Below are positions 1-9,488 of a stretch of 38,152 nt of DNA, in pieces; position 1 is the first letter of the stretch; each line of letters starts with the position of its first letter. The notes under the pieces are model-generated. The model made no database searches. It was not told the origin of the DNA and worked only from the letters and a program-made list of their open reading frames with translations. A program made the translations under genes and the position numbers. This DNA is from Candidatus Terraquivivens tikiterensis (GTDB lineage: Archaea > Thermoproteota > Nitrososphaeria_A > Caldarchaeales > Wolframiiraptoraceae): positions 69,522-107,673 of the forward strand of contig NDWU01000003.1 in NCBI GenBank assembly GCA_003056285.1. The letters run 5' to 3'.

Positions 1-1460
1 AGGAAGTTTACGAGGCATATTACGCTTACAGCGTCTTAGGTTGTCAAGAGGTTATGTGGGATTCCGAGGGAAAGGACATAGACCCGCACGTCGTCAGGAA
101 GCTTTTGACAGGCTATCCCAGCTTCTTTAAAGAAAAGGTTCTCGGCAGGGATGTATTCCTCACCTATAGGATTCCAAACCCTATGCTGGAGAGGGCGGAG
201 AAGAAGGTTTTCCTCGAAACCCTTCAGGCAATACCCAAGCATTTTGACGTGGCCAGACAATTTTATGGGGAGGGGGAGCATGCGCCGGTCTTCGAGGTCA
301 TACTGCCCTTCACCAGCAGCCATAAGGATGTCGTTAGGGTGTTGAGGGCGTATTCGGAGGCGGTGGTAGGAATAGAGAACGTAAGGGTTGACTTCCCGGA
401 TGTCACGCTGGCAGAGCTTGTAGGCGAGATCCGACCAAAAACCATAAACGTGATACCGTTGTTCGAGGAATGGTCTAGCTTGACGAATTTGGATAGCTTG
501 CTTTTTAAGCTTTTGGAGGCCACTTCTCCAAAATATCTGCGCGTATTCCTTGCAAGGTCCGACCCAGCCCTCCATTACGGGCTCGTGCCTTCAGTAATTC
601 TTGTAAAGGTCGCGCTCTCTAAAATCAGGAGGCTTATCGAAAAGGAACGCGTTGACATCTATCCTATAGTAGGTGTCGGCAGCTTGCCCTTCAGGGGTCA
701 TCTCTCACCGAGCAACCTGGAAAACTTTGTTGAAGAGTATAAGGGCGTGAACACCGTTACAATACAGTGCGGACTAAAGTACGACTACCCTGAGGACGAT
801 GCGAAGATGGTTGTAGATTATCTGAACAGAAATTTACCAAAAGGTGAGGCTGATGACCTCTCGCAAACGGAGCAGACACTACTATCGGTCGCATCAAAGT
901 TTAAGGATGCGTACTACGAATTTTTAACGTACGCTGCAAAGACGATCGAGAGGGTATCAAGGCTCGTGCCGGCTAGGAGGGCCAGAAGGCTACACGTGGG
1001 CCTCTTCGGCTATAGCAGGATGATAGGCGATGTAGCCATGCCGAGGGCGATACCGTTCACGGCCTCCCTCTACTCTTTGGGCCTACCACCCGAGTTTATA
1101 GGGCTGAGGGTGTTCGGAACCCTGAAAGAGGATGAGCAGCGTGCGATGCTGGATGCGTACAGGAACATAAAAGAAGACCTTAGGTTTGCCGCAGAATTTT
1201 TCTCATGGAGGAACTTGGATACAATCCGCGAAAGCGGAGCGTTCGATAAGATGTTCGTGGAATCTGCACTTCCGTTGTTGGTTGAGGACGTTAAGGTAGC
1301 GGAGGAGGTTATGGGTTTAAAAATGGGCCCAAATAGCTCTGTCGCGAGGAGGCACGAGAATAGCACAAACGATTTCATAATTCTGTTCTCCGAGGGTAAA
1401 ATGGAGGAGGCGAAAAAAGCGTTGGTTAAGGCCGCAAAGCTTAGGCGAAGCCTCGGTTAA
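1..1460 (+). CDS. ppcA: Phosphoenolpyruvate carboxylase, archaeal type (5' partial)
   Basis: Carboxylates phosphoenolpyruvate to oxaloacetate in the cytoplasm, replenishing C4 intermediates. The short archaeal-type family (about 500 residues) is recognised by the segment MWDSEGKDID near the N-terminus, the glycine-rich LHVGLFGYSRMIGD stretch, and the C-terminal GLKMGPNSSVARRHEN motif. The reading frame continues without a stop to the window edge: the codons from position 3 read EVYEAYYAYSVLGCQEV ahead of the ATG at 54. That ATG is therefore internal, and the real start lies upstream of the window. The C-terminus is complete. Family assignment comes from motif recall. Malic enzyme at 32.9-34.3 kb acts at the same metabolic node. 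Confidence 0.92.
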   Translation, partial: EVYEAYYAYSVLGCQEVMWDSEGKDIDPHVVRKLLTGYPSFFKEKVLGRDVFLTYRIPNPMLERAEKKVFLETLQAIPKHFDVARQFYGEGEHAPVFEVILPFTSSHKDVVRVLRAYSEAVVGIENVRVDFPDVTLAELVGEIRPKTINVIPLFEEWSSLTNLDSLLFKLLEATSPKYLRVFLARSDPALHYGLVPSVILVKVALSKIRRLIEKERVDIYPIVGVGSLPFRGHLSPSNLENFVEEYKGVNTVTIQCGLKYDYPEDDAKMVVDYLNRNLPKGEADDLSQTEQTLLSVASKFKDAYYEFLTYAAKTIERVSRLVPARRARRLHVGLFGYSRMIGDVAMPRAIPFTASLYSLGLPPEFIGLRVFGTLKEDEQRAMLDAYRNIKEDLRFAAEFFSWRNLDTIRESGAFDKMFVESALPLLVEDVKVAEEVMGLKMGPNSSVARRHENSTNDFIILFSEGKMEEAKKALVKAAKLRRSLG

Positions 1461-1484
1461 GCTCCGAAGGGTTGCGCGATCTTC

Positions 1485-2243
1485 ATGATGCTGCCGCAAA
1501 CGGATCTAATACAACTAGGAATTTTGGCAAGCCTCGTCGTTGGCTTAGCGACCGGGATAGGTGCCGTGCCTGTTTTGTTCTTCAAGCAGGTATCGCATAA
1601 GGTGACGGATTCTGCGCTAGGCTTTGCAGGCGGCGTTATGATAGCGGCATCCGTGTTCAGCCTACTCGTCCCTGCGATAGAGGCAGGGGGCGCATTCGTC
1701 GCCGTGACGGGTTTTGTTTTTGGAAGCGCTTTTGTTTACATACTTGACAGATACGTACCACACACCCATATCCTAAAGGGTATAGAGGGGCCGAGGAGCA
1801 CGCTCTCTACGGTAAGCCTCATGGTACTCGCAGTAACCATACATAATTTTCCGGAGGGTCTTGCTGTCGGTGTTGGCTTTGGCTCGGGGGACTTAACGCT
1901 TGCCATGACGATCGCCGTAGCCATAGCTTTGCAGAACATCCCCGAGGGCATGGCGATAGCCTTTCCGTTGATTGGCGTAGGCCTGAGGAAAACGAAAGCA
2001 TCCCTTTACGCGCTGCTTACTGGTCTAGCCGAGCCGATCGGGGGCATAATAGGCGTCCTAACGGTCACCCTCGTGGGCCAGGCACTTCCTGCCTCTTTGG
2101 CCTTCGCGGCGGGTGCTATGGTTTACGTGGTCAGCGATGAGATGATTCCGGAGAGCCATAGACGAGGCCATGAGCTAGAGGCCACTTTTGGCTTTCTCGT
2201 AGGCTTCGTCGTTATGATGGTACTCGATACAATTTTCCTATGA
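1485..2243 (+). CDS. ZIP family metal transporter (ZupT/GufA-like)
   Basis: Predicted membrane transporter of divalent cations such as zinc, iron or manganese. The 252-residue protein is almost entirely hydrophobic, with about eight likely membrane segments. It carries the two paired ZIP signature motifs, HNFPEG at about residues 120-125 and QNIPEG at 150-155, whose His, Asn and Glu residues line the metal site in the family. A short loop with HTHILKGIEGP lies between membrane segments 3 and 4, where ZIP proteins usually have a histidine-bearing loop. The gene starts 24 bases after the PEP carboxylase stop and may share its transcript. Substrate metal cannot be told from sequence. Confidence 0.88.
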   Translation: MMLPQTDLIQLGILASLVVGLATGIGAVPVLFFKQVSHKVTDSALGFAGGVMIAASVFSLLVPAIEAGGAFVAVTGFVFGSAFVYILDRYVPHTHILKGIEGPRSTLSTVSLMVLAVTIHNFPEGLAVGVGFGSGDLTLAMTIAVAIALQNIPEGMAIAFPLIGVGLRKTKASLYALLTGLAEPIGGIIGVLTVTLVGQALPASLAFAAGAMVYVVSDEMIPESHRRGHELEATFGFLVGFVVMMVLDTIFL

Positions 2244-2297
2244 CGTTATGGTTTTGAGTTTAAGCTATAAGGCACCTATCGTCCTATTTCCGACTGG

Positions 2298-3419
2298 ATG
2301 CGCGTCTGCATAATATCCCATGAGGGAGAGCTCGGCCCGCAGATGATCCAGTTCGCCAGACGTATGGCCAAGAGGGGCATCGAGGTTCATGCGATAATCA
2401 GGTCGCATCCCCTTCAGATCAGAGAGTTTTCGATGGTCGACGGTGTTAAGAGACACATAGCTCCCGTGATTCCGATAAAGAGGCTCATGTTCCCCTCATA
2501 CTTTTTGAGCGCTTTTCTCATAGCGCTTTCCATCAAGGATTCCATAACGATCTGTAGAGAGCCTTTCACGGGCCTCATCGGTGCTATGGTGAAGCTCATC
2601 ACGGGTAGGAAATCTGTCATATACGTCGTAGACTCCTCGACGGAGCTTAAGGTCGAGCGGGGGGCATGGAGGAGCCGATGGCTAGTAAGGTTCGGGAGGC
2701 TGCTCGAGAGGCTGGCGATATCGGCTAGCGACCTAATAATAGCCTTAGACAACTCCCTGATACCTTACCTCAGAGCCATGGGTGCAAAACGCATCGACGT
2801 GGTACCCTATGGGGCTAACCGCGAACTCTTCAGGAGGGGCGACCCATCGAGGGTTTTGAAGAGGCTGGGCTTAGAGGGTAAGAGGGTTATAGTATACGCT
2901 GGAAGCATGGAATATTATCATGGAGCGCTGTACCTCGCAAAAGCCGCGCCTATCATAAAGCAGAAAGTCCCCGATGCAATCGTGCTATTTCTCGGAAACG
3001 GCCCTCTGAGGGGTGTCATGGAGAAAGAGGCTGGAGATGCCGGGATTTTCCTCGGTACCGTCCCTTACGAAGAGCTGCCTGACTACTTTGCGGTTGCCGA
3101 GGTCGCCGTGGCGCCACCAGCTCCGAGGTCGCCTTACGTGAGCGTCCTTACGACGAAGATTTTTGATTACATAGCTGCTGGGAAGGCCGTCGTCGCGACA
3201 AACGTTGGCGGGATCGAACGGGCATTTAGGGATGCGGCAATAATCGTCAAACCAAGAGACTACCTGCAGTTGGCAGAGGCAGTCATTCGAATACTGAAGG
3301 ATGAGCAGCTTAGGTCGAGGCTGGAGAGGGGCGCTATTAGGCTGGCCGAGGAGGTATTCGACTGGGAGGGGCTTACGGATAAGTTCGTTGCCGCTCTTGA
3401 AAGATTGCACCCGGCTTAA
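2298..3419 (+). CDS. Glycosyltransferase family 4 (group 1)
   Basis: Predicted retaining GT-B glycosyltransferase that moves a sugar from a nucleotide-sugar donor, probably to a glycan, glycolipid or glycoprotein. The N-terminal half starts MRVCIISHEGELGPQMIQFA, the Rossmann-like acceptor domain. The C-terminal half begins with RVIVYAGSMEYYHGALYLAKA and holds the donor-binding stretch VSVLTTKIFDYIAAGKAVVATNVGGI (split across residues about 280-310), with the usual late EX7E-like region replaced by a variant. Length of 373 fits the family. It ends three bases before the end of the convergent ATP synthase subunit I gene. Acceptor and sugar are unknown. Confidence 0.85.
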   Translation: MRVCIISHEGELGPQMIQFARRMAKRGIEVHAIIRSHPLQIREFSMVDGVKRHIAPVIPIKRLMFPSYFLSAFLIALSIKDSITICREPFTGLIGAMVKLITGRKSVIYVVDSSTELKVERGAWRSRWLVRFGRLLERLAISASDLIIALDNSLIPYLRAMGAKRIDVVPYGANRELFRRGDPSRVLKRLGLEGKRVIVYAGSMEYYHGALYLAKAAPIIKQKVPDAIVLFLGNGPLRGVMEKEAGDAGIFLGTVPYEELPDYFAVAEVAVAPPAPRSPYVSVLTTKIFDYIAAGKAVVATNVGGIERAFRDAAIIVKPRDYLQLAEAVIRILKDEQLRSRLERGAIRLAEEVFDWEGLTDKFVAALERLHPA

Positions 3420-3422
3420 AGG

Positions 3423-5474
3423 TCACTTTATCTTTATGTCAACGTAGGTCGTCTCGGACCTTAAGCCCCTGAAGGGCTTGCCGCTACCTTCGAAGAACTT
3501 TGTGAAGAACTCGTATAGGTGGAGCCTCAAGGATTGTATGAATACTATCAGACCCTCTAAGGCCATTATGCCTAAGTTTCCTATAACGAGTATCGGTAGG
3601 GACATCAGCCCGAGCGCATACCAAACGTTGTTCAGGAGCATCAGGAGGGCGACGTGAACGAGCAGGAGTATCGTTAGCCTAGCATAAGATATAGTGTTCG
3701 ATAGGAAGTGGATTATGTTCTCTAAGACCTCGAGCAGACCCATTCCGGCGGCGCCCACGAATCCACCACCCCTTCTTGTTAACAGGTTTGCAACTGGTCT
3801 CCCCAAAATTAGGACGAAAATGCTCGCTATGCCGCCAGCCATGCCGACGGCTCCTACAAGCGAGGACGGAAGGCCTATGAATGGGGCGGGGCTCTGGGAT
3901 GTCAACATCTGCGCAACGCCCCCAGCGCCGAAGAATGCGAGGGCAAAGAGTACGCCGAATATGTACATGCTTATCGTCGGAACTTTGGACGTAAACGCCT
4001 CCAGGTACTCTCGGTTCTTGATGAGCCTGTAGGCGCTCAAGGAGTAACCTAGGGTGAGGTGCACGATTCCTAGCATTATCGTAAACTGCAAGAGCTTCTG
4101 GACCGATGCCAGGTTGAGCTCCTTGACGCCGGCATGCTCCTCCACCAAATGTACGAGTTCTGGCGAGGCTATGCCCCAGCCTGACAGCCTAAAACCAAAA
4201 CACTCGCCGAGCAGGAAGCCGACAATGCTGGACGATAACCCAAGCACGGCTAAGAGCACGCCCCAATCCCTTAGCCTGCCCTTGGTCCTCATACTCATGA
4301 GAAGGCCGAAAATCATGAGCACCAACCCCTGACCAAAGTCCGCGAACATTATTCCATAGAAGACGGAGAAAAAGAGCGCGACGAAGGGTGTTGGGTCTAT
4401 TTCGTCGTTGCCAGGCAATCCTTGTATACCCGTAACGTTCTCGAAGGCCTTAACGATCCCCCTATTGCGGAGCAGGGTGGGCGGGTTGTCTGCATAGGCC
4501 GTACCGCCCTCACCAGCATGCGTAGCTTTCGCTTCGGAGACGAAAACTGGGTACCTCCCATCAAACATTTTGAGTAGCTCGCCGCTCTTTTCGTAGGGCA
4601 CATAACCCTCGATTAGAGCAAACCTCTTCAGCCTCCCCGTAGTCTTTAGCCTTTCTAACGACTCCTTAAGCACGCTCGCACCCTCTCTCAGCGACAGGAT
4701 CTTCCCCTTTGACGCTTCCAGCACCAAATTCAGCTTTTGCTTAGCATCAGCCAGCTCCGCGTTTAGCTCGGCCAGCTTAGACTCGACGGCCGCATACGCC
4801 TCTGGGATCGCCCTGGGCAGCCACTCTGGGACTGTGAACGGCTTCACACCGAAGCCCTTAAGAACCCTTTCGACCCTTTCCGCATCCTTAGAGGATGCTA
4901 CGAAGAGGACGGCGCTTAATGTCTTGGTTAGCATAACATGCAGCGCTGCTGCCTCAGGAAGGCTCCTCTTTATCTCCTGAAGATCCCTGATTGGCACGAC
5001 GGCAAAGACTGCGTAAATCCTCCTCAAGCTTGAGAGGTCAGAGGGTGCTATGCGCAGATCCTTCAGGAGCCGTAGGGCTGCGAGGAGCGCCTCATTCTTC
5101 TGCACCTCTTTCGTCAGGGCATCGATTTTCGTGGATAGCCCATTTAGCTCCGACACGATCGGCCCTGCCTCGGACTCCAATGCGTCCACAAGCCCCCTCA
5201 GGTCTTCGGCCTCAATTCTATGCCGCTCAACCTTGACGCCCTTTATTATGGAATCGATGATGCCGACCTCCGATCTTATACCGAATTCGCTGACTATAGT
5301 GTCGAGAGCCAACTCAACCTTCTTAACCTTCTCCAGCATCTCCTCCAAGCTTCTGTCGACAGTTTCGTGCTCTATTGGGTGGAAATCCCCAAACTTGAAA
5401 AGCTCCTTAACTACCTCTTCGACCTCTGTCTTCGGTGCGATTATGGATACCTTGGCCAGCTTTGCCAGACCCAT
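3423..5474 (-). CDS. atpI: A-type ATP synthase subunit I (a subunit)
   Basis: Membrane-embedded stator subunit of the archaeal A1Ao ATP synthase, which carries the proton or sodium half-channels and the peripheral-stalk contact. The 683-residue protein has an N-terminal soluble half (about 1-340) rich in charged coiled-coil segments, then a C-terminal half with about seven or eight membrane segments. The region with PTPFVALFFSVFYGIMFADFGQG is typical of subunit I/V-ATPase a. Near the C-terminus, NTISYARL and HVALLMLLN give the conserved arginine segment (SYARL) proposed to face the c ring. No other ATP synthase subunit is in the window, so this gene is separate from any main operon, or at its edge. 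Confidence 0.93.
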   Translation of the reverse strand: MGLAKLAKVSIIAPKTEVEEVVKELFKFGDFHPIEHETVDRSLEEMLEKVKKVELALDTIVSEFGIRSEVGIIDSIIKGVKVERHRIEAEDLRGLVDALESEAGPIVSELNGLSTKIDALTKEVQKNEALLAALRLLKDLRIAPSDLSSLRRIYAVFAVVPIRDLQEIKRSLPEAAALHVMLTKTLSAVLFVASSKDAERVERVLKGFGVKPFTVPEWLPRAIPEAYAAVESKLAELNAELADAKQKLNLVLEASKGKILSLREGASVLKESLERLKTTGRLKRFALIEGYVPYEKSGELLKMFDGRYPVFVSEAKATHAGEGGTAYADNPPTLLRNRGIVKAFENVTGIQGLPGNDEIDPTPFVALFFSVFYGIMFADFGQGLVLMIFGLLMSMRTKGRLRDWGVLLAVLGLSSSIVGFLLGECFGFRLSGWGIASPELVHLVEEHAGVKELNLASVQKLLQFTIMLGIVHLTLGYSLSAYRLIKNREYLEAFTSKVPTISMYIFGVLFALAFFGAGGVAQMLTSQSPAPFIGLPSSLVGAVGMAGGIASIFVLILGRPVANLLTRRGGGFVGAAGMGLLEVLENIIHFLSNTISYARLTILLLVHVALLMLLNNVWYALGLMSLPILVIGNLGIMALEGLIVFIQSLRLHLYEFFTKFFEGSGKPFRGLRSETTYVDIKIK

Positions 5475-5641
5475 CGCTTGGTATTTTAAGATTTTTCGTA
5501 AATATTAGCTTTAATGCCATAAGAACTGAAGCAGAACGGATGGTTATGAAATGCTAGCTATCCGACAACGGATACTAAACATCCTAGAGAAGGATAGTCT
5601 TATGACGTATGCCGGAACCTTTGCTACGTGTCTAAAACGGG

Positions 5642-5728
<87 letters not shown>

Positions 5729-5818
5729 AGGATTCCGGACAACACACCATTATAATATTGGATAATAGAAAGGGATAAACGTTATGCGAGCAAACTTGAT
5801 AACATTAATTAACCCGGA

Positions 5819-6544
5819 ATGGTACCTACCGACCGGAAAGGGATGCTCGAGACCGATGTTGTTTTTGATGGGGACCTAGAAAAGTTTTACTCTGAAGACA
5901 CCGTGCTGATAGAGGGCCTCCCAGGCGTAGGTCTAGTGGCAAAGGTCGCCGTTTCCTACTTTTTGACAAAGCTTGACGCTAAAAGGGTATGCCGGCTCTA
6001 CTCGCCCTACTTTCCGAGTGTCAGCTTCATAAGGGATGGTAGGCTCATGTTCAGCTTCGGTGGCCTTTACCTCGTCAAGTCGCCCAGGCCCTTGCTACTG
6101 CTTTATGGAAACGCGCAACCAACGACTAGCTATGGACAGTATGAGTTCTGCGAGAAAGTTTTAGACCTTGCATGCAAGTTTGGGTGCAGATTCGTCGTGA
6201 CGCTTGGAGGTTACGGCAAGGACGTTGTATCGGATAAAAGGGCGGTTTACTGCTCCTCGACAGATGAAAAAGCACTTGAGAGATGGATTAAGAAGATCGG
6301 TGGATTAAGGTATTCGGGACAGATAATAGGTGCAGCTGGTCTGTTGATCACGCTGGCTAGCATGAGGAAGATGAGCGGCCTTTCGATACTTATAGAGACG
6401 AACGGTATAGCGCCGGATTTCTTCGGGGCCATGCGGGCTATAGAGTCCATAAACAAGCTCCTCGACATTAACGTTAGACCAAAAGACATTGAGGAGCTTT
6501 CCAGCAGCTACGCTCTTGCAGAGCTCGAGTACGAGCGCATGTGA
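5819..6544 (+). CDS. PAC2 family protein (proteasome assembly chaperone-like)
   Basis: Member of the PAC2/COG2047-type family, named for eukaryotic proteasome assembly chaperone 2. Archaeal members are suspected proteasome-assembly factors, but the role is not firmly established. The characteristic N-terminal stretch is TVLIEGLPGVGLVAKVA (residues about 29-45), followed by VVTLGGYGKDV and GAAGLLITLASMRKMSGLSIL near residues 180-200. No membrane segment is seen. The ATG at 5819 was taken; a second in-frame ATG at 5843 (MLETDVVF) is a possible alternative. The TGA stop lies inside the GTGAGCTACC end of a transposon relic, so the last residues may have changed when the element inserted. Confidence 0.82.
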   Translation: MVPTDRKGMLETDVVFDGDLEKFYSEDTVLIEGLPGVGLVAKVAVSYFLTKLDAKRVCRLYSPYFPSVSFIRDGRLMFSFGGLYLVKSPRPLLLLYGNAQPTTSYGQYEFCEKVLDLACKFGCRFVVTLGGYGKDVVSDKRAVYCSSTDEKALERWIKKIGGLRYSGQIIGAAGLLITLASMRKMSGLSILIETNGIAPDFFGAMRAIESINKLLDINVRPKDIEELSSSYALAELEYERM

Positions 6545-6820
6545 GCTACCAAGGCCGTAAGCCAGCGGGCTTCCTGCTCCAAGGGCGGATCTTGCCTTTA
6601 TCCCCAGCAGAGACCCCTCCTCGGTAAGCGTACCAGGCCTGCCCCATGACCTTATCCTGCACGTAGGGATCCTCAGCCTAGCCTCAGGTGGCCCTTCGTG
6701 GACTTTGGTAAACTTCAGCCTTAGTTTTCTCTCTTCTGACGGTTTTCAACTATAAATTTTGTTCGCTCCATCCAATACTAAAGGATGCAGGATTTACCTC
6801 CCAAGATGTTAAATACCATC
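6541..6820 (-). mobile_element. IS200/IS605-type relic, internally deleted
   Basis: Small decayed insertion read on the minus strand. Its right end (6541-6580) has GTGAGCTACC followed by a hairpin and GGGCTTCCTGCTCC, matching the ends at 13834 and 34414. Its left end (about 6770-6820) has TACTAAAGGATGCAGG and AAGATGTTAAAT, matching 14275-14312 and 34675-34709. Between them the minus strand still reads KLRLKFTK (like a TnpB N-terminus) running into AGSPLAYGLGSS (like a TnpB C-terminus). No transposase domain remains. It fills the gap between the PAC2 gene and the Sm-like gene. Confidence 0.7.
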
Positions 6821-6833
6821 CTCTTGGTCTCAA

Positions 6834-7256
6834 TCACTTTGCCTCTTCTTTCATGAATTCCTCAAAGACCTTTTGGACACGCTCGGCGGCAGGCCCGGAA
6901 CCTTCGACCACGCCATTCTTTGTTACCCTGATCCTGTCCATTACCACTATGACGTCAGCCTCTTTAATGTACTTAACCATGCTTGGGAAAACGCGATTAA
7001 GCCTCTCCGCCAGCTTCTGCATATCTATTCCTGCCTCCATGACCTCTAGCATCAAGATGTTGCTGCCGGACAGGAAGACCTTGGGGAAGACGTTACCGCT
7101 CTCATTCTTCGCATCGGCAAGCCACACGCTATAGTCCGAGGGGTTGTAAGCTAAGAGCTTACCCTCAAGCTTTATGCCCTGAACCGTCGATACCCTAACG
7201 ACTTTATCTATGAGCGCCGCAAATTCATCGGTAAACCTTTTGGACGGCAACGCCAT
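6834..7256 (-). CDS. Sm-like archaeal protein with C-terminal extension (SmAP3-like)
   Basis: RNA-binding Lsm/Sm-fold protein expected to form a ring. The Sm1 motif spans about residues 12-50 (LIDKVVRVSTVQGIKLEGKL, then NPSDYSVWLADA), and the Sm2-like strand is KVFLSGSNILMLEV at 59-73. The remaining 65 or so residues form a second domain (IDMQKLAERLNRVFPSMVKY, then VIVVMDRIRVTKNGVVEG). That extension resembles the longer SmAP3 class better than the 75-residue SmAP1/2. RNA partners are unknown. The stop is only 13 bases from an IS relic. Confidence 0.82.
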   Translation of the reverse strand: MALPSKRFTDEFAALIDKVVRVSTVQGIKLEGKLLAYNPSDYSVWLADAKNESGNVFPKVFLSGSNILMLEVMEAGIDMQKLAERLNRVFPSMVKYIKEADVIVVMDRIRVTKNGVVEGSGPAAERVQKVFEEFMKEEAK

Positions 7257-7296
7257 GAGCCTAACCTCGCTTTAGTAATGGAATTAACTTGGATAA

Positions 7297-7345
7297 AAAC
7301 GTGAACTACCCCGCGCCTTAAAGGCTGTGGGTCCAATAGGTGATA
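7297..7345. repeat. Orphan IS200/605-type terminal hairpin
   Basis: The stretch GTGAACTACCCCGCGCC, then TTAAAGGCTGTGGGTCC, matches the GTGAGCTACCC-hairpin-GGG end of the relics at 6541, 13834 and 34414, but no transposase sequence is attached. It lies upstream of the Sm-like gene start and downstream of the KaiC-type gene end. It is probably a solo end or the last trace of a deleted element. Confidence 0.5.
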
Positions 7346-7401
7346 GACCTACGAGCTCTTAGAGTCAAGAAACTTATGGTTTTAAGCCACGGGAACGTCA
7401 A

Positions 7402-8187
7402 CTATGTCTGCGAAACCTCGCTACCTTCATCCTCGACTTCTTCCGTTTCGACCCCTGACGCCGCTGCTTTACTGACCAAGGAATCAAGGGGTTGCTTGAT
7501 GACTATGCCAGCACCGGGTTGTATGTCAAACGTATATATCGTCGGGTCCATCCGTGACCACCTCATCTTCCTCACGTATAGCGTCCTGACGAGCCTGCCA
7601 TCGAGCCTCATTATGCCCATAACTATAACGCCGGAAGCGAGGAACTCCTCATAGCCGAACCTGCTCAGCCTAGTGGAGCCCGTGGGTATGTCGGTAACGA
7701 GTAAAGTCGTGGCGTTGCACTTCTCCTCTAGGTAGTTTATGATCTCTCTCAGATACTCTCTAACGTAAAACTCCTCCTTCGCTCCCGCAGCAAGAGCAGA
7801 GACAGGGTCCAGGACGATCCTCGATATAGGCCCTCCCCTTGTTACCCTCCTTATAGCCTCGATGAACGCCTTGCTCTCCTTACCGTACTTCCTAACCTCT
7901 GCTGCCTCAAGCCTTATCTCGAACGGGTAGAAAAGGCCGCTGTTGATGTAGGGCCAAAAGTTCCAGCCTAGGGTTTCGACGCCCGAGAGGACGTTGCCGA
8001 CCCTTTCGTCTAGCGATACGTATACGCAGGGCTCGTTGCGCGATAACCCCTCCCTTAAGAACTGCAGGGCAAGTATCGTCTTGCCTGCACCAGTCTCGCC
8101 TGCAACGAGGTACGTCCGTCCTTGGATTAGCCCGCCTCCGAGCATCCTGTCGAGCTTTAGTATGCCAGTCGAAACCCTTTGCAGCAA
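7402..8187 (-). CDS. Single-domain KaiC/RecA-like ATPase
   Basis: Predicted P-loop ATPase of the KaiC/RadA superfamily. One KaiC domain fills the 261 residues: STGILKLDRMLGGGLIQG (6-23), Walker A GETGAGKT (30-37), Walker B-like RIVLDPVSAL, and TTLLVTDIPTGS before the last strands. The acidic tail ETEEVEDEGSE looks disordered. The only in-frame start is TTG at 8187, because a TGA lies just upstream. A TATA-like TATTTATAAG around 8219-8228 fits a leader of about ten bases. Archaeal single-domain KaiC proteins are diverse and this one cannot be given a specific role. It is not a circadian clock protein on this evidence. Confidence 0.82.
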   Translation of the reverse strand: MLQRVSTGILKLDRMLGGGLIQGRTYLVAGETGAGKTILALQFLREGLSRNEPCVYVSLDERVGNVLSGVETLGWNFWPYINSGLFYPFEIRLEAAEVRKYGKESKAFIEAIRRVTRGGPISRIVLDPVSALAAGAKEEFYVREYLREIINYLEEKCNATTLLVTDIPTGSTRLSRFGYEEFLASGVIVMGIMRLDGRLVRTLYVRKMRWSRMDPTIYTFDIQPGAGIVIKQPLDSLVSKAAASGVETEEVEDEGSEVSQT

Positions 8188-8229
8188 AAGCAGTCAATAT
8201 ACTCAACTACACTCATCTTATAAATATTC

Positions 8230-9459
8230 TCACCGGCTGAGCAGCGAGGCGAGAAGATCCCTGACCAGTCCCAATTCAGGTACGATTTCCGTTGGCTCCA
8301 GGCCCTTGATAAGCTCGGGGTTCGGGTCCTTTAACATACTTCCAGTGCAGACGCAAACTATCGTCTCATCGGCATCGATATCTCCGCTCTCTATGAGTTT
8401 CTTGACGCCCGCTACGGAGGCTGCCGCTGCGGGTTCCACACCTATTCCCTCGAGGCTAGCAAGCATCCTCTGAGCCTGGATTATTTCAGCGTCCGAGACC
8501 TTTGCGACGAGGCCGCCAGATTCCTTCACGGCCAAAAGCGCTTTTTTCCAGTTTACCGGCCTGCCTATCCTTATGGCGGATGCTACCGTCTTCGGCGTTT
8601 CGACGGGTCTTAAGGTCTCGAGCCCTTCCTTCACCAAATCGACAAACGGCGAGGCACCCTCGGACTGTATGCCGACCATCGACGGTTTCTCGTTTATGAG
8701 GCCAGCCATCTCCATCTCCTTAAACCCCTTCCAAGCCGCCGCTATGTTTCCGCAATTTCCGACTGGAAGGACGACGTACCTCGGCACCCTACCGAGCTGG
8801 TCTACCGTCTCGAAGGCCACAGTCTTCTGCCCCTCGAGCCTCCACGGGTTGATCGAGTTGAGTAAGTACACCCCTACCTCTTCGGAAGCCTTCCATACAA
8901 GGCTTAGGGCCTCATCGAAGGTTCCGTGAAGCCTAACGACCTTGGCACCATACAGCAAGGCTTGGAACAATTTACCTAGGGCGACAACCTCCTTTGGCAC
9001 AACGACGATGCAAGGGATTCCGGCCTTGGCCGAGTACGCTGCCAAGGATGCGGCCGTGTTGCCGGTCGATGCGCACGCAACTCCCCTCGCACCGAGCTTT
9101 AACGCTTTAGTTATACCGACGCACATCCCTCTATCCTTGAAGCTACCCGTTGGGTTCATGCCCTCGTACTTTATGTAAACGTTTTTTGCCCCTAGCCACT
9201 CGGCAAGCCTATCGGCTTTGTACAGGGGCGTTCCACCCTCTTCCAGCGATACCGCATGCTCGTGGTCTTCAAACGGGAGTAACTCGATGTACCTCCAAAC
9301 GTTAAACCTCCTCGACCTAAACCTCTCCCAAGAGATGTCACCTAGGCTTTCGATGTCTATACTAACTTCTAATAAACCACCACAATCGCACCTATACCTG
9401 ACGGCGTCCGCATCGTATACGGAACGGCACTCTATACACTCTTGCCAAACCCTTTTCAT
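8230..9459 (-). CDS. thrC: Threonine synthase
   Basis: PLP enzyme converting O-phosphohomoserine to threonine and phosphate, the last step of threonine synthesis. The N-terminus carries four cysteines (C8, C11, C24, C26) like the zinc-ribbon start common in archaeal ThrC. The PLP-binding lysine is K108 in MNPTGSFKDRG. ACASTGNTAASLAAYSAKAG and LPVGNCGNIAA are the substrate and phosphate-binding loops. The 409 residues fit the family. Homoserine dehydrogenase and aspartate kinase lie about 25 kb away rather than adjacent. Upstream on the same strand is the riboflavin kinase gene, ending 30 bases before this start. Confidence 0.95.
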   Translation of the reverse strand: MKRVWQECIECRSVYDADAVRYRCDCGGLLEVSIDIESLGDISWERFRSRRFNVWRYIELLPFEDHEHAVSLEEGGTPLYKADRLAEWLGAKNVYIKYEGMNPTGSFKDRGMCVGITKALKLGARGVACASTGNTAASLAAYSAKAGIPCIVVVPKEVVALGKLFQALLYGAKVVRLHGTFDEALSLVWKASEEVGVYLLNSINPWRLEGQKTVAFETVDQLGRVPRYVVLPVGNCGNIAAAWKGFKEMEMAGLINEKPSMVGIQSEGASPFVDLVKEGLETLRPVETPKTVASAIRIGRPVNWKKALLAVKESGGLVAKVSDAEIIQAQRMLASLEGIGVEPAAAASVAGVKKLIESGDIDADETIVCVCTGSMLKDPNPELIKGLEPTEIVPELGLVRDLLASLLSR

Positions 9460-9488
9460 AACTTTTCATCCTGAACCTGTGCGCTAAT

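Noticed and set aside
36-575. Long minus-strand frame over the PEP carboxylase gene
   Set aside because: It lies inside a well-supported enzyme gene on the other strand and has no recognisable domain; a shadow frame.
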